From Sphingomonas hylomeconis (GTDB lineage Bacteria; Pseudomonadota; Alphaproteobacteria; Sphingomonadales; Sphingomonadaceae), in the NCBI RefSeq assembly GCF_025370105.1, contig NZ_JANQBK010000011.1, positions 1 through 64,000 of the forward strand: 64,000 bases of DNA, written 5' to 3'. Below the pieces are notes generated by a model, which searched no databases, had not been told where the DNA came from, and saw only the letters and a list, made by a program, of their open reading frames with translations. The first letter of the stretch is position 1. Each line of letters starts with the position of its first letter. A program made the position numbers and the translations under genes. Of this stretch, positions 52,283 through 64,000 are shown piece after piece.

Positions 52283-53846
52283 ATGCAACTCACCGTCTGG
52301 ACCTACGAGGGCCCGCCCCATGTCGGCGCGATGCGGATCGCCACAGCGATGGATGGCGTGCATTACGTGCTCCACGCGCCGCAGGGCGACACCTATGCCG
52401 ATCTGCTGTTCACGATGATCGAACGCCGCGGCAAGCGCCCGCCGGTCACCTATACCACTTTCCAGGCGCGCGATCTCGGCAAGGATACGGCGCAGCTGTT
52501 CCAGCAGGCTGCGCGCGATGCCTTTGCCCGTTTTCAGCCGCAGGCGATGCTGGTCGGCGCCTCGTGCACCGCGGAACTGATCCAGGACGACCCCGCCGGA
52601 CTCGCCGAGGCAATGCGCCTGCCCTGCCCGGTCGTCGCGCTCGACCTGCCGAGCTATCAGCGCAAGGAGCATTGGGGGGCGAGCGAGACGTTCTACCAGC
52701 TGGTGCGAACGCTCGCCGACACGCATGTCCGGCCAGCGGGGCGCGGCGGCCACCGACCACGCGCCAACCTGCTGGGGCCGACCGCGCTCGGCTTTCGTCA
52801 CCGCGACGACGTGATCGAGATCACGCGGCTGCTCGGCACGCTCGGCATCGACATCAACGTCACCGCGCCGCTCGGCGCGACGCCGGGCGATCTTGCGCGG
52901 CTCGGCGCGGCCGATTTCAACATCTGCCTCTATCCCGAGATCGCCGACACGGCGTGCCGCTGGCTGGAGAAGACCTTTGGCCAGAAGACCGTCCGCACGA
53001 TGCCGATCGGCCATGGCGCCACGCATGCCTTCATCGCCGAAGTCGCCGCGCTGGCCGGCGTCGATCCCGCGCCCGCGCTGGACACCTCCAACCTGCCCTG
53101 GTGGAGCCGCTCGGTCGACTCGACCTACCTGACCGGCAAGCGCGTGTTCGTGTTCGGCGACGCGACGCACGCCATCGCCGCCGCCCGCGTGGCGCAGGAC
53201 GAACTCGGCTTCGAGGTCGTCGGGCTCGGCTGCTACAATCGCGAATTCGCCCGCGACCTGCGCGACGCCGCCGCGCGCTACGGTGTCGAGCCGCTGATCA
53301 CCGACGATTATCTCGCGGTCGAGGAGGCGATCCAGGCGCTGCAGCCCGAGCTGGTGCTCGGCACGCAGATGGAGCGGCACATCGCCAAGCGGCTGCGCAT
53401 CCCCTGCGCGGTGATCTCCGCGCCCGTTCACGTGCAGGATTTCCCCGCGCGCTACAGCCCGCAAATGGGGTTCGAGGGCGCCAACGTGCTGTTCGACACC
53501 TGGGTCCACCCGCTGGTCATGGGCCTGGAGGAACATCTGCTGACGATGTTCCGCGACGATTTCGAGTTCAGCGATGCCGCAGGGGCAAGCCACCTTGCGC
53601 CCCTCCCGCTCGCGGGCGGGGTTGGGAAAGGCCCCGTCGACGTCGGCAGCGCTGCGGCTGAAACATCGCCTCCCCCGGTCTCTTCCGCAAGCGGGAGGGG
53701 GACATGGTCCCCTGAGGCCGAGCGCGAGCTGCTCAAGATCCCGTTCTTCGTGCGCGGCAAGGCGCGGCGGAACACGGAGAAGTTCGCTGCCGAGCGCAAC
53801 CTCGCCACCATCACGCTCGACACGCTGTACGATGCGAAGGCGCATC

Positions 53847-53857
<11 letters not shown>
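52283..53857 (+). CDS. bchB: Dark-operative protochlorophyllide reductase, subunit B (with in-frame repeat)
   Basis: 524 residues. Begins [18 protein letters not shown]; Asp36, which ligates the N/B cluster in known structures, is present in [11 protein letters not shown]. The middle has [12 protein letters not shown], and the C-terminal domain has [19 protein letters not shown]. Between about residues 433 and 478 is a Gly/Pro/Ser-rich segment ([11 protein letters not shown] ... SSASGRGTW) encoded by palindromic repeat DNA, in frame and at the variable linker site before the C-terminal domain. The end overlaps the bchH start by 11 bases. Confidence 0.94.
53600..53702. repeat. Palindromic repeat element inside bchB
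   Basis: CCCCTCCCGCTCGCGGGCGGGG (53600-53621) and a second arm ending GCAAGCGGGAGGGG at 53700 have the same paired-palindrome design as the intergenic element at 29564-29660. The length keeps the reading frame open with no stop codon. It encodes a low-complexity linker. Confidence 0.7.
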
Positions 53858-58412
<4,555 letters not shown>

Positions 58413-58413
<1 letters not shown>

Positions 58414-59111
58414 TGTCGAGCCCGGCGCTCTCCCGCAGCTATGACGACCGGCGTGCGCGGCTGGAAAGCTATTTCGACTGCACGGCCTCCAAGACCTGGC
58501 AGCGGCTGACCTCGGAGGCGCCGGTTAGCGGCATCCGCGCGACGGTACGCGCCGGGCGCAACCGTATGCGCGAGACATTGCTGTCCTGGCTGCCTGCCGA
58601 CATGACCGGCCTGCGGCTGCTCGACGCGGGCTGCGGCACCGGCGCGCTGGCGGTCGAAGCGGCGCGGCGCGGCGCCGACGTGGTGGCGATCGATGTCGCC
58701 GGCAGCCTGGTCGCGGTGGCGCGCGATCGCGCGCCGGCGGCACTGTCGATCGACTGGCGGGTCGGCGACCTGCTCGATCCCGCGCTTGGCCGGTTCGACC
58801 ATGTCGTGGCGATGGATTCGCTGATCCATTACCGCCACACCGACATGGTCGATGTCGCCCGCGGGCTGGCCGCGCGCACGCGTGGCTCGCTGCTGTTCAC
58901 GTTCGCGCCAGCGACACGCCCGCTGCAGGCGATGCACGCGATCGGCAAGCTGTTCCCGCGCAGCGACCGCGCGCCGGCGATCGAGCCGGTGCGCGAACGG
59001 CTGCTGCGCACGCTGCTGATGCAGGCGCTGCCGCAGGCCCGGGTCGCGCGCGACGCGCGCATCGCCAGCGGCTTTTACACCAGCCATGCGCTGGAGGTGC
59101 TGCCGGGATGA
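58413..59111 (+). CDS. bchM: Magnesium protoporphyrin IX methyltransferase
   Basis: 232-residue SAM-dependent O-methyltransferase that methylates the C13 propionate of Mg-protoporphyrin IX. The SAM-binding motif is LRLLDAGCGTGALAVEAARRG, followed by VVAIDVAGSLVAVA. It begins MSSPALSRSYDDRRARLESY; the start overlaps the bchL stop by one base (TGATG) and its end overlaps lhaA as ATGA. Its product is the substrate of the cyclase AcsF encoded later in the series. Confidence 0.94.
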
Positions 59112-60556
59112 GCCGCCTCGCCGCCTTGACCAACGGCACGTTCTGGAACCGGCTCGGCAGCCGTTTCCTGCCGTTCGCGGACGCGGCGACCGACGACCTG
59201 CCGCTCGGGCGCATCCTGCGCCTGTCACTGTTCCAGGTCTCGGTCGGCATGGCGGCGGTATTGCTCACCGGCACGCTCAACCGCGTGATGATCGTCGAAC
59301 TCGGCATGTCCGCCAGCTTGGTTGCGGCGATGGTCTCGCTGCCCTTGCTGTTCGCGCCGCTGCGCGCGCTGATCGGCTTCAGGTCCGATCACCATCGTTC
59401 GATCCTCGGCTGGAAGCGCGTGCCCTATATCTGGTTCGGCACGCTGCTGCAGTTCGGCGGGCTCGCCATCCTGCCCTTCGCGATGCTGGTAATGACCGGC
59501 GGCGGCACCGGCCCGGCAATCGTCGGCCAGATCGGCGCGGCGGCGGGGTTCCTGCTGATCGGCGCGGGCATGCACATGACGCAGACCGCTGGACTCGCGC
59601 TCGCCGCCGATCTCGCGCCCGATCACGCCCGCCCGCGCGTCGTCGCCTTGCTGTACGTGATGCTGCTTGCCGGCATGATGATCAGCGCGATCGTGATCGG
59701 GCGGCTGCTCGCCGATTTCACCGCGACCAGGCTGGTGCAGATCGTCCAGGGCGCCGCGCTGCTGACGATGAGCCTCAACCTGATCGCCTTGTGGAAGCAG
59801 GAGGCGCGCGACCGCACCATCGCCGCCGTGCGGGTTACGGCGCCCGCGTTCGGCCCGGCCTGGGCGCAGTTCATCGCCCGCCCGCGCACGCGACGGCTGC
59901 TCGTCACCGTCGGGCTCGGCGCGGCCGCATTCAGCATGCAGGACGTGCTGCTCGAACCCTATGGCGGGCAGATCCTGGGCCTGTCGGTCGGCGCGACCAC
60001 CGCGCTGACCGCCTTGTGGGCGCTGGGCATGCTTGCCGGCTTCGCGCTGGCCGCCCGGCGGCTCGGCGAGGGCGACGATCCGCACCGGCTGGCCGGCTAT
60101 GGCGGCGTGCTCGGGATCGCCGCGTTCCTGTGCGTGATCTTCGCGGGGGCCCTGAGCCTGGTCGCGCTGCTCGGCATCGGCGCGGCGCTGATCGGCCTGG
60201 GCGGCGGGCTGTTTTCGGTCGGGACGCTGAGCGCGGCGGTGGCGATCTCGGACGAGGAATCGCTGAGCGGGCGCACTGGCCTGGCGCTCGGCGCATGGGG
60301 CGCGGTGCAGGCGACAGCCGCAGGGCTGGCGATCGCGCTTGGCGCGGTGCTGCGCGATCTGGCGTCGGCAGCGGCGGCGGCGGGCGCGTTCGGTGCCACG
60401 CTGGCCGCCCCGGCGGCCGGGCCGGTGACCGGCTATGCCGCGGTCTACGGGATCGAGATCGTGCTGCTGCTCGGCACGCTGGTCGCGCTCGGGCCGCTGG
60501 TCCGCGGCAGCAGCCCGGCCCGCACGCGTTTCGGCCTCAGCGAATTTCCGATCTGA
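59108..60556 (+). CDS. lhaA: LhaA/PucC-family light-harvesting 1 assembly transporter
   Basis: 482 residues with about 12 membrane helices. It belongs to the PucC/LhaA (BCD) branch of the major facilitator fold, with NRVMIVELGMSASLVAAM, FRSDHHRSILGWKRVPYIWF and DVLLEPYGGQILGLSV, which are family motifs. It helps assemble the LH1 antenna and perhaps moves bacteriochlorophyll. LH1 genes pufBA are not in this window. The position between bchM and puhA is the usual one in alphaproteobacterial clusters. Confidence 0.94.
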   Translation: MSRLAALTNGTFWNRLGSRFLPFADAATDDLPLGRILRLSLFQVSVGMAAVLLTGTLNRVMIVELGMSASLVAAMVSLPLLFAPLRALIGFRSDHHRSILGWKRVPYIWFGTLLQFGGLAILPFAMLVMTGGGTGPAIVGQIGAAAGFLLIGAGMHMTQTAGLALAADLAPDHARPRVVALLYVMLLAGMMISAIVIGRLLADFTATRLVQIVQGAALLTMSLNLIALWKQEARDRTIAAVRVTAPAFGPAWAQFIARPRTRRLLVTVGLGAAAFSMQDVLLEPYGGQILGLSVGATTALTALWALGMLAGFALAARRLGEGDDPHRLAGYGGVLGIAAFLCVIFAGALSLVALLGIGAALIGLGGGLFSVGTLSAAVAISDEESLSGRTGLALGAWGAVQATAAGLAIALGAVLRDLASAAAAAGAFGATLAAPAAGPVTGYAAVYGIEIVLLLGTLVALGPLVRGSSPARTRFGLSEFPI

Positions 60557-60567
60557 AAGGGCATGCC

Positions 60568-61335
60568 ATGAACCCGCATCTCACCTCCGGCATCGATGTC
60601 GCCCTGCTGGTCTTCTGGGCGTTCGTATTGTTCTTCATCTGCCTGGTCTTCTATCTGCGCCGCGAGGATCGCCGCGAAGGCTATCCGCTCGAGGACGAGA
60701 TGACCGGCCGGCTGGATACGGTCGGCGGGCCATTGCACACCGCCAGCGACAAATGGTTTCTGCTACCGTTCGGCCACGGCCGGGTCGTCGCCGGGTCCAG
60801 CCCGCGCGAACCGGTCGACATCGCGGCGCGCCGCACCGATCGCTTTGCCGGCGCGCCTTATGCGCCGACCGGCAACCCGCTGGCCGACGGCATCGGCCCG
60901 GCAGCCTGGGCCAACCGCGCGCAGCGCCCCGATGTCGATATGGAGGGCCATCCGCGCATCGTGCCGCTGAGCAAAGCGGCCGGATTCACGGTCGCCGCGC
61001 CGGACCCGACGATGCTCGGCTGGCCGTTGCTTGGCGCCGATGGCGTGGTCGCCGGCACGATCGACGATCTGTGGATCGACCGCGCCGATCGCCTGATCCG
61101 CTACGTGCAGCTCGGCATGGATGGCGGCGCGATACTCGCGCCGCTGATGATGGCCAAGGTCGATCGCCACCGGCGCCGGCTGGTGATCGATGCGCTGCTC
61201 GCCCACCAGTTCGCCGGCGCGCCGCGCATCGCTGCCCCCGACCGAATCACGCTCTATGAGGAAGAGCGCGTGCAGGCCTATTTCGGCGGCGGTTATCTCT
61301 ACGCCACGCCGGCACGACAGGAGCCGCTGCTGTGA
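60568..61335 (+). CDS. puhA: Photosynthetic reaction centre H subunit
   Basis: 255 residues: one N-terminal membrane helix (about 8-28) after a short periplasmic end, then the cytoplasmic globular domain. YLRREDRREGYPLEDE, VPLSKAAGFTVAAPDP and GTIDDLWIDRADRLIRYVQL are the recognised H-subunit blocks. It caps the L/M core on the cytoplasmic side. AAAGGG lies about 10 bases before the ATG. The L and M subunit genes (puf operon) are elsewhere. Confidence 0.96.
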   Translation: MNPHLTSGIDVALLVFWAFVLFFICLVFYLRREDRREGYPLEDEMTGRLDTVGGPLHTASDKWFLLPFGHGRVVAGSSPREPVDIAARRTDRFAGAPYAPTGNPLADGIGPAAWANRAQRPDVDMEGHPRIVPLSKAAGFTVAAPDPTMLGWPLLGADGVVAGTIDDLWIDRADRLIRYVQLGMDGGAILAPLMMAKVDRHRRRLVIDALLAHQFAGAPRIAAPDRITLYEEERVQAYFGGGYLYATPARQEPLL

Positions 61336-61982
61336 TCGAGCATGACGACGAACCGATCCCCGGCCTGCCCGGCCTGCCCCCGCCGGGCGAGCGGATCCTG
61401 TGGCAAGGCGCACCCGATCGGCGCGTGCTGGCGCGCACCGCTTTCCATACGCGGCTCGTGGCCGGCTATTTCGCGGTGCTCGCGCTATGGGCGCTGGCCG
61501 GCGCGGCGCTTCAGGGCATCGATGCGCCGGGCGATCTGGTCGGCTGCGCGATGACGATCATCGCCGGGATCGCCGGCGTTGGCCTGCTACACCTGCTCGC
61601 CTGGGGCGCGGCACGCAGCACGGTCTATACCTTGACCAACAAGCGCATCGTGCTGCGGGTGGGCATGGCGCTGCCCAAATGCATCAACCTGCCGCTGCCG
61701 CTGATCGGCGCGGTCGATCTCGCCCGGCGTGCCGATGGATCGGGTGACGTGCCGCTGGCGATCACCGGCCCCCAGCAGCTCGGCTATCTCGCGCTATGGC
61801 CGCATGCCCGGCCGTGGAAGATCGTCACGCCGCAGCCGATGCTGCGCGCCCTGCCCGATGCGGCGCAGGTCGCCGCGCTGATCGCGCGGACCTGCCTCGC
61901 CGCCAGCCCCGGCAGCCGGCTGACCGCGCCGGATAGCGCGCCGCGCCCGGCGCCGGGCCGTGCCGAGGCGCAGGCGGCATGA
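61332..61982 (+). CDS. puhB: Photosynthetic complex assembly protein PuhB
   Basis: 216 residues. Begins with GTG overlapping the puhA stop. A PH-like membrane domain (PPPGERILWQGAPDRRVLARTAF) is followed by about two membrane helices (about 38-60 and 68-90) and the conserved TVYTLTNKRIVLRVGMALP and LPLIGAVDLARRADG. The family helps assemble the reaction centre. Its stop overlaps the puhC start as ATGA. Confidence 0.93.
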   Translation: MIEHDDEPIPGLPGLPPPGERILWQGAPDRRVLARTAFHTRLVAGYFAVLALWALAGAALQGIDAPGDLVGCAMTIIAGIAGVGLLHLLAWGAARSTVYTLTNKRIVLRVGMALPKCINLPLPLIGAVDLARRADGSGDVPLAITGPQQLGYLALWPHARPWKIVTPQPMLRALPDAAQVAALIARTCLAASPGSRLTAPDSAPRPAPGRAEAQAA

Positions 61983-62461
61983 GCAGGACCGCCCGCTCGC
62001 CCGACCTGGTGCCGCGCCCCACGCTCATCGCCGCGGGCAGCCTCGTGCTGTTCGCTATCGCCGCGACCGGCATGATGCGGATCGCCGGGATCGCGCCGGC
62101 CGCCTCGCCCGTGCTGCTGCGCCAACAAGCGCATGTCGCGCCGGTCAAGACGCGCGTGCTGCGCTTCATCGACCGCGCCGATGGTGCGGTGGTGATCGCC
62201 GACGTGGAAGGCGGCACGGCGGCGGTGATCGCGCCGGGCGAACAGACCGGCTTCGTGCGCGGCGTGATGCGCGGGCTGGCACGGGAGCGGCGCGCGCACG
62301 GCATCGGCGACGGGCCGCCCTTCACGCTGACGCTGTGGCGCGACGGCGAGCTGTCGCTGACCGACAGCGCGACCGGGCGCGCGATCGAGCTGACCGCGTT
62401 CGGCTCGACCAACCGCGCGACCTTCGCTGCCCTGCTCGATGCCAAGGGACCGGCGGCATGA
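61979..62461 (+). CDS. puhC: Photosynthetic complex assembly protein PuhC
   Basis: 160 residues: one membrane helix (about 17-39) and a periplasmic or cytoplasmic domain with RVLRFIDRADGAVVIADVEG and FVRGVMRGLARERRAHG, the usual PuhC blocks. It belongs to the puhABC set needed for efficient LH1-RC formation. Starts and ends overlap both neighbours as ATGA. Confidence 0.92.
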   Translation: MSRTARSPDLVPRPTLIAAGSLVLFAIAATGMMRIAGIAPAASPVLLRQQAHVAPVKTRVLRFIDRADGAVVIADVEGGTAAVIAPGEQTGFVRGVMRGLARERRAHGIGDGPPFTLTLWRDGELSLTDSATGRAIELTAFGSTNRATFAALLDAKGPAA

Positions 62462-62751
62462 GCGCGCTACGCCGCACCCGCTTCGACACGTTGTGCCGCG
62501 TCGTGATCGAACATAGCGACGAGTTCCTCTGCGCGCATGTCGAGCTCGGCGATATCGCGATCGGCCCGGGCGACCGGGTGCGCGTGCATGGCGCGCCGAT
62601 CGTGATCGGCTTCGGCGAACGCCTGGAGGTGGAACGGCTCGCCACGGTCGAGCGCGCCGCCTGGCACGAACGGGTGTGGACCAAGTTCGCCGGCCATTTC
62701 GAGATGACCGAACTCTACGACGTCAGCTTTTCAGATCGGACGACAGCATGA
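62458..62751 (+). CDS. Conserved small protein between puhC and acsF
   Basis: 97 residues, no membrane segment or signal. The centre [21 protein letters not shown] looks like a small beta-barrel (SH3-like or OB-like) fold, but I do not recognise a named family. It overlaps puhC and acsF by ATGA on both sides, so it is certainly in the photosynthesis transcript. Similar short unnamed genes occupy this slot in alphaproteobacterial clusters; assembly of the cyclase or the reaction centre is possible. Confidence 0.8.
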   Translation: MSALRRTRFDTLCRVVIEHSDEFLCAHVELGDIAIGPGDRVRVHGAPIVIGFGERLEVERLATVERAAWHERVWTKFAGHFEMTELYDVSFSDRTTA

Positions 62752-63821
62752 ACGCGCATACGCCCGTCACGCCCGCCAGCTCGCCGGCGGACACGTTCGC
62801 CATCGCGCGGCAGGACACCGTCCTGTCGCCGCGCTTCTACACCACCGATTTCGCGGCGTTGGACCGGATCGACGTGTCCGCGGTGCGCGCCGAATGGGAT
62901 ACGCTGATCGCCGAGATGGAGAGCGATCCCAACCGGCTGCATTTCAAGCGGACCGCGGCGTTCGACGGCGTGATCGAAAGCCTGCCCGAGGCGCTGCGCG
63001 CCGAATTCACCGATTTCCTGGTCAGCTCGCTGACCGCGGAATTTTCCGGCTGCATCCTCTATGCGGAAATCGCCAAGCGCGTGACCAACCCGGACGTAAA
63101 GTCTCTATTCAAGCTGATGAGCCGGGACGAAAGCCGCCATGCCGGCTTCATCAACGATACGCTGAAGGATGCCGGCATCGGGGTCGATCTCGGCTTCCTC
63201 ACGCGGGTCAAGAAATACACCTATTTCCGGCCCAAATTCATCTTCTACGCGACCTATCTCAGCGAGAAGATCGGCTATTCCCGCTATATCACGATCTACC
63301 GCCACCTCGCGCAGCATCCCGAACTGCGCTTTCACCCGATCTTCGACTGGTTCGAATTGTGGTGCAACGACGAGTTCCGCCATGGCGACGCCTTCGCCAT
63401 CCTGATGCGCACCGATCCCAAGCTGCTCACGGGCATCAACAGATGGTGGATCCGCTTCTTCCTAGTTGCGGTCTATACCACGATGTACGTGCGGGATCAC
63501 AACCGCCCGGCGTTCCACAAGGCGCTCGGCATGGATCCGACCGATTACGATCTCCGCGTGTTCGCGATCTGCTCGGCGATCACGCGGCAGGTGTTCCCGC
63601 TGGTGCTCGATACCGATGCACCGCGCTTCCGCGCCGGGCTGGAGCGGATGCGCCGCATCGCCGGCGCGATCGATGCAGCCAAGGCGCAGGGCGGCATGGT
63701 CGGCGCGATCAAGCGGGTGGCGTTGGTCGGCGCGGCGGCGGCGAGCTTCGCCTGGCTCTATCTGACCCCGGTCAAGCGCAATGCCGCGCCCGATACCGTG
63801 CGGCTGGTGCCAGCCTGGTGA
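62748..63821 (+). CDS. acsF: Aerobic Mg-protoporphyrin IX monomethyl ester cyclase
   Basis: 357-residue diiron enzyme that forms the fifth ring of bacteriochlorophyll using oxygen. Diiron ligand motifs are [15 protein letters not shown] and [13 protein letters not shown] in the first half and [16 protein letters not shown] in the second. The presence of this oxygen-dependent form fits an aerobic phototroph. It follows the small conserved gene with ATGA overlap and overlaps puhE as GTGA. Confidence 0.95.
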   Translation: MNAHTPVTPASSPADTFAIARQDTVLSPRFYTTDFAALDRIDVSAVRAEWDTLIAEMESDPNRLHFKRTAAFDGVIESLPEALRAEFTDFLVSSLTAEFSGCILYAEIAKRVTNPDVKSLFKLMSRDESRHAGFINDTLKDAGIGVDLGFLTRVKKYTYFRPKFIFYATYLSEKIGYSRYITIYRHLAQHPELRFHPIFDWFELWCNDEFRHGDAFAILMRTDPKLLTGINRWWIRFFLVAVYTTMYVRDHNRPAFHKALGMDPTDYDLRVFAICSAITRQVFPLVLDTDAPRFRAGLERMRRIAGAIDAAKAQGGMVGAIKRVALVGAAAASFAWLYLTPVKRNAAPDTVRLVPAW

Positions 63822-64000
63822 CCCTCCCCCCGCTCCTCTTTGCACTGCTGCTGTGGTTCATCGGCACCGGCGCGGTGGTGTGGCTCGACAGCCGGCCGCG
63901 CGAGACCTTCCGCACCAGCCTGACGCTGGCCGGTGTGGTGGCGATCGCCGCGCTCGGCCTGGTCTGGGCCAAGGCCGACGATGCCGGCGCGGACGGCGCT
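63818..64000 (+). CDS. puhE: PuhE photosynthetic complex assembly protein (partial, runs off window)
   Basis: The first 61 codons are present from a GTG that overlaps the acsF stop; the 3' part is outside the window. The visible part has two membrane helices ([23 protein letters not shown] and [16 protein letters not shown]). Gene order and the start sequence match PuhE (photosynthetic complex assembly protein 2), which typically has about 270 residues. Confidence 0.85.
   Translation, partial: MTLPPLLFALLLWFIGTGAVVWLDSRPRETFRTSLTLAGVVAIAALGLVWAKADDAGADGA

Overview
The window looks like a chromosomal segment of an aerobic anoxygenic phototrophic alphaproteobacterium, most likely a sphingomonad (Sphingomonas or a close relative). 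The evidence is the high GC content, a bacteriochlorophyll gene run in the order bchF-bchN-bchB-bchH-bchL-bchM-lhaA-puhABC-acsF-puhE behind a ppaA/ppsR regulatory pair, an aerobic (AcsF-type) cyclase, an exosortase A (XrtA/PEP-CTERM) exopolysaccharide locus, a ChpT phosphotransferase beside a che operon, and promoter motifs of the alphaproteobacterial EcfG general stress type. This is inferred from gene content and protein recognition; no database search was run. Coordinates of short sites were counted by hand and may be off by a base or two.

Layout: 1-720 holds a superoxide dismutase. 780-4806 is a phage-shock locus: pspF is divergent from a sigma-54-type promoter that leads into a 44-codon membrane ORF, pspA, pspB, pspC and four further small membrane/coiled-coil genes. 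4.8-9.3 kb has an intergenic repeat cluster, sufE, a secreted hypothetical protein, a thioredoxin-like ferredoxin, a J-domain protein, a TPR/TonB-like protein and RNase P RNA. 9.3-16.0 kb (minus strand) is chpT-cheA-cheW-cheY-cheB-cheR plus an amidase. 16.1-20.6 kb has a JAMM protein, rluD, rpoH, an FAD amine oxidase and mtgA. 20.6-26.1 kb (minus) has ybaB, dnaX, the SRP 4.5S RNA, a small basic secreted protein, a 2Fe-2S ferredoxin and two tandem cysteine desulfurases. 26.2-33.7 kb has an alpha/beta hydrolase, a small membrane protein, threonine dehydratase, an ornithine-decarboxylase-like enzyme with a deoxyhypusine-synthase-like partner (polyamine synthesis), a soluble chemoreceptor-like protein, a MAPEG protein and a manganese catalase.

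33.8-47.9 kb (all minus) is the XrtA exopolysaccharide locus: asparagine synthetase-like amidotransferase, exosortase A fused to an EpsI domain, glycosyltransferase, FemAB protein, polysaccharide deacetylase, AAA ATPase, outer-membrane protein, tyrosine autokinase, Wzz-type chain-length protein, Wza-type export lipoprotein and the PLP decarboxylase. Most of these genes overlap by ATGA or nearly so, so they are probably one or a few transcripts. 47.9-64.0 kb is the photosynthesis gene cluster. ppsR and ppaA read leftward; from 50.49 kb the bch/puh genes read rightward, tightly overlapped, to the window end inside puhE.

Structured palindromic repeats (GTCATCCCGG...-type and CCCCTCCCGC...GCGGGAGGGG-type) occur in many intergenic gaps. 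Two copies appear to lie in frame inside bchB and bchH. No tRNA, CRISPR array, insertion sequence or prophage was seen. The observations most worth following up are the expanded phage-shock operon, the repeats inside the two photosynthesis genes, the decarboxylase/deoxyhypusine-synthase pair, and the EcfG- and PpsR-type promoter sites.
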